Assembly (NCBI GenBank): GCA_945875045.1
Contig: CAMCIX010000074.1
Location: forward strand, 1 to 7,338
Length of the DNA: 7,338 nt
Source: an uncultured Clostridia bacterium
GTDB lineage: Bacteria; Bacillota; Clostridia; Oscillospirales; Acutalibacteraceae
Direction of reading: 5' to 3'
The notes under the pieces are model-generated. The model saw only the letters and a program-made list of their open reading frames with translations, searched no databases and was not told the origin of the DNA. The stretch's first letter is position 1. The number at the start of each line of letters is the position of its first letter. Shown here piece after piece: positions 1-4,557 of the stretch. A program made the position numbers and the translations under genes.

Positions 1-46
1 TACACACTGCATATCGTCGGCAGCGTCAGATGTGTATAAGAGACAG
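1..46 (+). other. Untrimmed Illumina/Nextera library adapter (synthetic, not genomic)
   Basis: This is synthetic sequence with four recognisable parts in the right order. Bases 1-5 (TACAC) match the 3' end of the P5 flow-cell oligo. Bases 6-13 (ACTGCATA) sit exactly where the 8-base i5 index belongs and match, from memory, Nextera index 506. Bases 14-27 (TCGTCGGCAGCGTC) are the Nextera read-1 adapter. Bases 28-46 (AGATGTGTATAAGAGACAG) are the 19-base Tn5 mosaic end used in tagmentation. The leuS frame is clean up to base 47 and becomes nonsense exactly at this border. The mosaic end derives from Tn5/IS50, but the flanking index and primer parts show that it is a library artefact. Genomic sequence begins at 47. 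Confidence 0.98.
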
Positions 47-1171
47 GGTATAAGGCGCGCTCTGAACGTCCTCGCCGCCCGAAACAACCTCGATAATAGG
101 CAGTCCGAACTTCTTTGCGAACGCCCAGTCGCGGTCGTCGTGGGCGGGAACCGCCATAATAGCGCCCGTGCCGTAGGAAATAAGCACGTAGTCCGAAATG
201 AAGATAGGAACCTCTTTTTTATTTACGGGGTTTACCGCGGTAACGCCCTTCAGTCTTACGCCGGTCTTTTCCTTTGCAAGCTCGGTGCGCTCAAAGTCCG
301 ACTTCTTAGCCGCCTCTTGCTTGTAGGCTAAAACCTCGTCCAAATTTTCAATTTTGTCCGCCCACTTTTCAATCAGCGGATGCTCGGGCGACATTACCAT
401 ATATGTAACGCCGAAAAGAGTGTCCGCACGGGTGGTGAAAATTTCAAACTCGTCGCCTGTACTTGCGGTAAATTTAACCTGCGTACCGTAGGAGCGGCCT
501 ATCCAGTTGCGCTGTTGGGTCTTTACGCGGTCGATAAAATCAACATTTTCAAGTCCCTCAAGCAGCTTTTCGGCATAATCGGTGATTTTGAGCATCCATT
601 GGCTTTTTTCCTTGTGGATTACCTCGCTTCCGCACCGCTCGCAATGACCGTTTACTACCTCCTCGTTTGCAAGCACGCACTTGCAGGAGGTACACCAGTT
701 AACCGACATCTTCTTTTTATAGGCAAGTCCCTTTTTAAAGAGCTGTAGGAAAATCCATTGAGTCCACTTGTAATAGGACGGGTCGGTGGTGTTAATTTCC
801 CTGCTCCAGTCAAAGGAAAAGCCTAAAGATTTAAGCTGTCTTTTAAAGTTTGCGATATTGTTTTCGGTTACGATAGACGGGTGAATGTGATTCTTTATCG
901 CAAAATTTTCGGTGGGAAGACCAAACGCGTCCCAGCCCATAGGATAAAGCACGTTATAGCCCTCAAGCCTTTTCTTGCGGCTTACAATATCAAGCGCGGT
1001 GTAAGAGCGCGGGTGACCTACGTGCAGTCCCTGTCCCGACGGGTACGGAAACTCCACAAGCCCGTAAAACTTAGGCAGAGAATAATCGTCCTTTGCGGCG
1101 AAGGTCTGCTTTTCGTCCCAAATATCCTGCCATTTTTTCTCGATTTTTGCGTAATCGTATGTCTTTGACAT
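47..1171 (-). CDS. leuS: Leucyl-tRNA synthetase, N-terminal 375 residues (3' part missing)
   Basis: This is a class I aminoacyl-tRNA synthetase that charges tRNA-Leu with leucine in the cytoplasm. The HIGH-type ATP motif is HVGH at residues 50-53, followed by the Leu-specific [11 protein letters not shown] around 79-89. Two Cys-x2-Cys pairs (160/163 and 177/180) look like the zinc-binding insert. The CP1 editing domain follows, with the threonine-rich TTRADT at 246-251 and [15 protein letters not shown] at 334-348, which contains the editing-site aspartate region. KMSKS and the anticodon-binding domain are missing because the sequence runs into adapter at base 46; family members are about 800 residues or more. 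Reading on into the adapter adds a false tail LSLIHI and a stop at 26-28, which should be removed. The ATG at 1169-1171 is chosen over an upstream ATG at 1234 because GAGGGGG (1179-1185) lies 7 bases before it and the protein then begins at the family's usual point. The start is 2 bases after the rsfS stop. Confidence 0.96.
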
Positions 1172-1173
1172 TA

Positions 1174-1539
1174 TTAATCCCCCTCGGATTCGGTAAGAAT
1201 CTCGTCTAAATTTACCTGCTCGCCGTCGCTCCACATTTTATCGAGATCGTAAAACTCGCGCTGGTCGCGGCTGAAGACATGTATTATAACCGAGCCGTAG
1301 TCAAGCACTATCCAGCCCGTGGTTTTTCCCTCAATATGGTGGGGTGTAACTCCCGCCTCATTAAGCTTTTCCTCGACCTCATCCGCAAGGGCGCGAACGT
1401 GGGTTGAAGAGGTCGCGGTACACATTAAGAAATACTCGGCTAAAACCGTAAGGTCGGCAACCTTAACGGCGTTTAGCTCCCTTGCTTTTTTTGCATTTAA
1501 CGCGTTAGCCGCGATTTTTAAGATTTCAAATGATTCCAA
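1174..1539 (-). CDS. rsfS: Ribosome silencing factor RsfS (RsfS/YbeB/Iojap family), TTG start
   Basis: RsfS binds protein L14 (uL14) on the 50S subunit and blocks joining to 30S, lowering translation when nutrients are short. This function is known for the family. The 121-residue protein spans the whole small domain. The family's hallmark C-terminal half is clear: [19 protein letters not shown] at 71-89 and [13 protein letters not shown] at 94-106. The N-terminal helix ([15 protein letters not shown]) also matches the usual start of the fold. The start is TTG at 1537-1539, not ATG. A strong GGAGGA (1546-1551) lies 6 bases upstream, and the next in-frame Met is residue 39, inside the domain. 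It starts 15 bases after the yqeK stop and ends 2 bases before leuS. The order yqeK-rsfS is common in Firmicutes; in many Clostridia a LytR/CpsA/Psr gene sits between them, and none is present here. Confidence 0.96.
   Translation of the reverse strand: MESFEILKIAANALNAKKARELNAVKVADLTVLAEYFLMCTATSSTHVRALADEVEEKLNEAGVTPHHIEGKTTGWIVLDYGSVIIHVFSRDQREFYDLDKMWSDGEQVNLDEILTESEGD
1179..1185 (-). promoter_or_regulatory. Shine-Dalgarno sequence of leuS, inside the 3' end of rsfS
   Basis: The minus strand reads GAGGGGG, 7 bases before the leuS ATG. It is formed by the last sense codons of rsfS (Glu-Gly-Asp), so ribosomes finishing rsfS pass directly over the leuS initiation site. It supports the start at 1171 rather than the upstream in-frame ATG at 1234. 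Confidence 0.8.
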
Positions 1540-1545
1540 ATTTAT

Positions 1546-1551
1546 TCCTCC
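1546..1551 (-). promoter_or_regulatory. Shine-Dalgarno sequence that fixes the rsfS TTG start
   Basis: GGAGGA on the minus strand, 6 bases before TTG at 1537-1539, in the 15-base gap after the yqeK TAA. It is the best ribosome binding site near the 5' end of rsfS, and no in-frame ATG competes with it. Confidence 0.85.
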
Positions 1552-1554
1552 GAA

Positions 1555-2133
1555 TTAGTTTTTTAAAACAGCCTGATTATAAGCCTGCACGGTATCGGGG
1601 TGAATGGCTCTGCCCTGATTTACAAGGTCTGTTATCGAATACTCAAGAGCGTAAACAAACGCCTTTTCGAGGGATTCATCAACATATTTTCTGATAACGT
1701 CCACGTCCTCGTAATCCCTGTCCTTTGATGTAAAATCCGCAAGATAGAGAATTTTCGCCGGTAGGGACATACCCGCCTTTGCGGTGGTGTGATAACGTAT
1801 GGCGTCTATTATTTCGGGGTCGTTTATTTCCAAAATGTTTTTAACATATAAAGCGCCCGACATCGCGTGCCACAGCTTTTTCGCATTTTGCTCAACGTCG
1901 CTTAGAATTATACCAAACTCTTTAAAGATTTGCAAGTGTTCTTCGTCGGGAGCGTTCTTTGTAATATCGTGAAGCAGTCCCGCAAGGTATGACTTTTCGC
2001 TGTCACCGCCGTATTTTTCGGCAAGCCGCTTAGCCTCGTCCGCAACGCAGAGCGAGTGATAATAACGCTTTTCGTTAAGTCTCTTTTGGAGTATTGCCTT
2101 TAAAGCCTCATAATCGGTTTTATTTTCCGCCAC
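1555..2133 (-). CDS. yqeK: YqeK, HD-domain Ap4A hydrolase (symmetrical), GTG start
   Basis: This HD-superfamily metal-dependent phosphohydrolase belongs to a family shown to cut diadenosine tetraphosphate (Ap4A) symmetrically into two ADP. The 192-residue protein carries the full ligand set in order: H26 (YYHSLCVA), H55-D56 (GLLHDITK), H89 (LWHAMSGA), H115 (AIRYHTT) and D133 (LYLADFT). It aligns with the remembered B. subtilis YqeK along its length, including the C-terminal HPDT..AYN. An ATG at 2163 would give 10 extra residues but has no good Shine-Dalgarno sequence and a longer overlap with nadD. The GTG at 2131-2133 lies 7 bases after GGAGGA (2141-2146), and the length then fits the family. 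With this start the gene overlaps the 3' end of nadD by 14 bases, so translation is probably coupled. The nadD-yqeK pair is a conserved Firmicutes arrangement. Confidence 0.94.
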   Translation of the reverse strand: MAENKTDYEALKAILQKRLNEKRYYHSLCVADEAKRLAEKYGGDSEKSYLAGLLHDITKNAPDEEHLQIFKEFGIILSDVEQNAKKLWHAMSGALYVKNILEINDPEIIDAIRYHTTAKAGMSLPAKILYLADFTSKDRDYEDVDVIRKYVDESLEKAFVYALEYSITDLVNQGRAIHPDTVQAYNQAVLKN

Positions 2134-2719
2134 CGTAAATTCCTCCGTCCTTAATGTAGTCATATATTTTTTCGGGCAAAAGCTCCCGCGATTTTTCGGT
2201 GTTATTTCTTATATATGTGGACGAAACCGACGTTATAATTTCGCTCATAACCGTGATTTTCATTCCCATCTCCGAAAGCTCTTCCGCTTTTCGGTCAAAC
2301 TCGGCGTTGTCGGTATCGGTGCGCCTGAAAACGGTAAAGGAAATCATTTTCATAAGCTCCTCGTACCTGTACCACTCTTTAAAGGAAATAAGCATATCCC
2401 CGCCGCAGACAAAGGTAAATTCCCTTTGCGGATATTTTTTTAAAAACTCGGTCACCGTGTCATAGGTGTAGCTTTTGCCCTCCCGCTCAAACTCCGCAAG
2501 GCAAAGCCTTACCTTCTTAAAATCGTCGGCGATAATGCGGCACATTTCTATTCTGTCCCTATCGTCGGCTAAAAAATCGCACACCTTGTGGGGCGGTATT
2601 TTATCGGGCATAAGCCAGATTTCTTCAATTTCGGGGCGGTTATCAAGGGCTTTAAGCATCTGATAATGCCCGATATGCGGCGGGTTAAAGGTTCCGCCGA
2701 AAATTGCGGTAAGTCCCAT
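2120..2719 (-). CDS. nadD: Nicotinate-nucleotide adenylyltransferase NadD
   Basis: NadD transfers AMP from ATP to nicotinate mononucleotide, giving deamido-NAD, an essential cytoplasmic step in NAD synthesis. The nucleotidyltransferase fold is complete. It has GGTFNPPHIGH at 8-18 with the HIGH motif at 15-18, PPHK at 42-45, SYTYDT at 83-88, GGDM at 106-109, and the C-terminal ATP-contacting SSTYIR at 166-171. The 199 residues are normal for the family. The ATG at 2717-2719 puts the family's opening strand (M-x3-AIFGGTF) at the N-terminus. An upstream ATG at 2773 would add 18 residues unlike the family and overlap yhbY. The start lies one base after the yhbY TAA and has no clear Shine-Dalgarno sequence at the right distance, so it probably depends on ribosomes finishing yhbY. 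The glycine-rich C-terminal tail is encoded by the yqeK initiation region. Confidence 0.97.
   Translation of the reverse strand: MGLTAIFGGTFNPPHIGHYQMLKALDNRPEIEEIWLMPDKIPPHKVCDFLADDRDRIEMCRIIADDFKKVRLCLAEFEREGKSYTYDTVTEFLKKYPQREFTFVCGGDMLISFKEWYRYEELMKMISFTVFRRTDTDNAEFDRKAEELSEMGMKITVMSEIITSVSSTYIRNNTEKSRELLPEKIYDYIKDGGIYGGGK
2141..2146 (-). promoter_or_regulatory. Shine-Dalgarno sequence of yqeK, encoded within nadD
   Basis: GGAGGA on the minus strand, 7 bases before the GTG at 2131-2133. The same six bases are two glycine codons of the NadD tail (DGGIYGGGK), so this site serves both genes. It decides the GTG start over the ATG at 2163, whose nearest GGGAG is too far upstream. Confidence 0.85.
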
Positions 2720-2720
2720 A

Positions 2721-3014
2721 TTATTTAACAAGCTTAATCTGCTTGTTTTCCTCGCTCTCCTTATAAAGCACAAAGCGCGAGCCTATTACCTGAACCACGT
2801 CCGCCCCTGTTTTTTCCGCTATTTCCTCCGCCGTTTCTCGGGGTGTGGTCGGACAGGTTTCAAGTGTGCGAAGCTTTATAAGCTCCCTTGCTTCAAGCGC
2901 GTCGCTTACCTGCTTTACGGTGTTTTCACTAACGCCCGATTTTCCGACCTGTAAAATTGTCTCAAAGCTGTTTGCAAGCCCTCTTAGCTGGGCTCTCTGT
3001 CTGCTGTTTAGCAT
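2721..3014 (-). CDS. yhbY: YhbY family CRM-domain RNA-binding protein (50S assembly)
   Basis: This is a 97-residue single CRM-domain protein. The family (YhbY in E. coli, YqeI in B. subtilis) associates with pre-50S particles and binds rRNA. The sequence shows the opening helix MLNSRQRAQLRGLA, the GxxG RNA-binding loop in VGKSGVSEN around residues 23-31, a helix ending in EARELIKLR, and the final strand VVQVIGSRFVLYKES. The ATG at 3012-3014 is preceded by GGAGAA (3021-3026) at 6 bases. It starts 15 bases after the rdgB stop and ends one base before nadD. The yhbY-nadD-yqeK-rsfS order is widespread in Firmicutes. In many of them obgE or yqeH/aroE lies upstream, whereas here rdgB and ftsY do. 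Confidence 0.95.
   Translation of the reverse strand: MLNSRQRAQLRGLANSFETILQVGKSGVSENTVKQVSDALEARELIKLRTLETCPTTPRETAEEIAEKTGADVVQVIGSRFVLYKESEENKQIKLVK
2727..2747 (-). promoter_or_regulatory. Small hairpin over the yhbY-nadD junction (possible coupling element)
   Basis: On the minus strand AACAAGC (2741-2747) is followed by a 7-base loop and its exact reverse complement GCTTGTT (2727-2733), giving a 7-bp stem with three G-C pairs. It lies in the last codons of yhbY and ends 7 bases before the nadD ATG, covering the region where a Shine-Dalgarno sequence would be expected. There is no U-run after it, so it is not a terminator. A role in translation coupling is my inference, and a chance stem of this size is quite possible. 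Confidence 0.35.
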
Positions 3015-3029
3015 TAATCATTCTCCGTT

Positions 3030-3617
3030 TTAAATGTATTTTTGAAGCTCCGCCTTAAAGGCTCTGAGCGCGTTACCTCTGTGGCTTACCCTGTCCTTTT
3101 CCTCGGGGGTCATTTCGGCGTAACAGCCCGCCTCGCACACAAAGAGCGGGTCGTAGCCGAAGCCGCCCTCTCCGCTGCACCTTTCGGCGACATAGCCCTT
3201 ACACTCGCCCCTTACGGTAAACTCCCTGCCGTCGGGGAAAACGCAGGCAATAGCCGAAACAAAGGTCGCGGTGCGTTTTTCACGGGGTACGTCCTTTAGC
3301 GCCGCCAAAAGCTTTTCGTTATTTGAAGCGTAGGTGGCTCCCGTTCCCGAATAGCGCGCGGAATAAAGCCCCGGCGCGCCGTCCAAAATATCAACGCTTA
3401 ATCCCGAATCGTCCGCAACGGTCATAAGTCCCGTCGTTTTAAAGCCCGAATGTGCCTTTAAAAGGGCGTTTTCCTCATAGGTAGTACCCGTTTCCTCAAC
3501 CTCGGGAAGCGGCTTTTCCAAATCATTTTCGCTTAGAACCTCAAAGCCCATAGGCTTTAAAATTCTTTCAAGCTCCTTTAATTTGTTGTGATTTTTTGTT
3601 GCGATAAATACCTGCAT
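3030..3617 (-). CDS. rdgB: RdgB/HAM1 non-canonical purine NTP pyrophosphatase (ITP/dITP/XTP)
   Basis: The enzyme hydrolyses ITP, dITP and XTP to the monophosphate and pyrophosphate, keeping deaminated purines out of DNA and RNA. The 195 residues cover the full family. Visible motifs are ATKNHNKLKEL at 6-16 (the usual (S/T)xNxxKxxE-like phosphate loop), ADDSGL at 68-73 with the catalytic metal-binding aspartate, GLYSARYSG at 83-91, GGFGYDPLF at 151-159 for base recognition, and SHR at 178-180. The ATG at 3615-3617 is preferred to an ATG at 3650 because the family starts with this strand. GAGGAG (3628-3633) lies 10 bases upstream and is formed by the final Glu-Glu codons of ftsY. The start lies 4 bases after the ftsY stop, and yhbY follows 15 bases after the rdgB stop. 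Confidence 0.96.
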   Translation of the reverse strand: MQVFIATKNHNKLKELERILKPMGFEVLSENDLEKPLPEVEETGTTYEENALLKAHSGFKTTGLMTVADDSGLSVDILDGAPGLYSARYSGTGATYASNNEKLLAALKDVPREKRTATFVSAIACVFPDGREFTVRGECKGYVAERCSGEGGFGYDPLFVCEAGCYAEMTPEEKDRVSHRGNALRAFKAELQKYI

Positions 3618-3621
3618 TGCT

Positions 3622-4533
3622 TTACTGCTCCTCAAAAATTCCGTCCGCAAACTCGGCGGCGTTAAAGGGCTGTAAATCGTCTATTCCCTCGCCCACGCCG
3701 ACAAATTTAACGGGTATGTTAAGCTCGTTTCTTATAGCTACTATTATACCGCCTTTTGCCGTTCCGTCAAGCTTTGTTAATACAATTCCCGTAATATCGG
3801 CGACATTTTTAAATTCACGCGCCTGATTTACGGCATTTTGACCTGTTGCCGCGTCTAACACAAGCAGGGTTTCTACCGAGGAATCGGGCAGCTCCCTTGC
3901 TATTACGCGGTAGATTTTAGCAAGCTCGTCCATAAGATTTTTCTTGTTGTGAAGTCTTCCTGCCGTGTCGCAGATAATTACGTCCGCGCCCTTTGATTTA
4001 GCCGAGGATATGGTATCGAATACCACCGAGGCGGGGTCTGTACCCTCCACGCTTTTCACCATTGAAACCCCCGCTCTTTCCGCCCAGATACCTAACTGGT
4101 CGATAGCGGCGGCGCGGAAGGTGTCGGCGGCGCCCAATACAACCTTTTTACCGTCCTTTTTAAGCTGTGCGGCGATTTTGCCTATCGAGGTGGTCTTGCC
4201 CACGCCGTTTACGCCGATAACAAGTATGACAGACGGCTTGGTATTAAGGTTTAAGCCCTCGTCCTCGCCTAACATCTCTGCTATGATTTCCTTCATCATA
4301 CCCTTGATTTCTTTAGGGTCGGTAACGCCCGTCTCCTTGATTTTTTTGCGGAGTCTTTCACAGATTTCCTGCGCCGTCACAACCCCCACATCCGACATAA
4401 CGAGGGTCTCCTCAAGCTCCTCAAACAGCTCCTCGTCAATTTTGGTAAAGCTGTTTATAATGCTGTTTACGCCGTTTGAAATCGAGGCTCTGGTTTTGTT
4501 AAGCCCCTCTTTGATTTTACTGAAAAATCCCAT
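3622..4533 (-). CDS. ftsY: Signal recognition particle receptor FtsY (SRP GTPase)
   Basis: FtsY is the receptor for SRP. It docks ribosome-nascent-chain complexes at the membrane and hands them to SecYEG through paired GTP hydrolysis with Ffh. The 303-residue protein has the short N-terminus common in Gram-positive bacteria (no long acidic A domain), then the helical N domain (about 20-95) and the G domain. GTPase motifs are complete: GVNGVGKTT at 107-115 (G1), DTFRAAA at 137-143 (G2/insertion box), DTAGR at 189-193 (G3), LDAATGQN at 226-233, TKLDG at 253-257 (G4) and GEGIDDLQPF at 281-290 (closing motif). The GEGIDDLQPF and ATGQN forms separate it from Ffh, as does the lack of an M domain. 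The ATG at 4531-4533 has only a modest AAAGGCGGG (4540-4548) upstream. It starts 24 bases after smc, a common neighbour in Firmicutes. Confidence 0.97.
   Translation of the reverse strand: MGFFSKIKEGLNKTRASISNGVNSIINSFTKIDEELFEELEETLVMSDVGVVTAQEICERLRKKIKETGVTDPKEIKGMMKEIIAEMLGEDEGLNLNTKPSVILVIGVNGVGKTTSIGKIAAQLKKDGKKVVLGAADTFRAAAIDQLGIWAERAGVSMVKSVEGTDPASVVFDTISSAKSKGADVIICDTAGRLHNKKNLMDELAKIYRVIARELPDSSVETLLVLDAATGQNAVNQAREFKNVADITGIVLTKLDGTAKGGIIVAIRNELNIPVKFVGVGEGIDDLQPFNAAEFADGIFEEQ
3628..3633 (-). promoter_or_regulatory. Shine-Dalgarno sequence of rdgB, inside the ftsY 3' end
   Basis: GAGGAG on the minus strand, 10 bases before the rdgB ATG. It coincides with the last two Glu codons of FtsY (FEEQ-stop). 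It supports the start at 3617 over the in-frame ATG at 3650 and suggests coupled translation. Confidence 0.75.
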
Positions 4534-4557
4534 TGCTGTCCCGCCTTTATAATTAAT

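Noticed and set aside
28..46. A Tn5/IS50 mosaic end as a real transposon border
   Set aside because: It is directly preceded by the Nextera read-1 adapter, an index and the P5 tail, so it is library sequence. No transposase or target duplication is present.
32..331. A plus-strand reading frame beginning MYKRQ
   Set aside because: Its start lies in the adapter and the rest is antisense to leuS. It has no recognisable domain or ribosome binding site.
2727..2747. The yhbY-nadD hairpin as a rho-independent terminator
   Set aside because: The stem is weak, no U-tract follows, and nadD begins within a few bases in the middle of a tight operon.
4534..4557. A promoter or terminator in the smc-ftsY gap
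   Set aside because: The gap is only 24 AT-rich bases with no inverted repeat followed by a U-run and no paired -35/-10 elements. It is better seen as an operon spacer.
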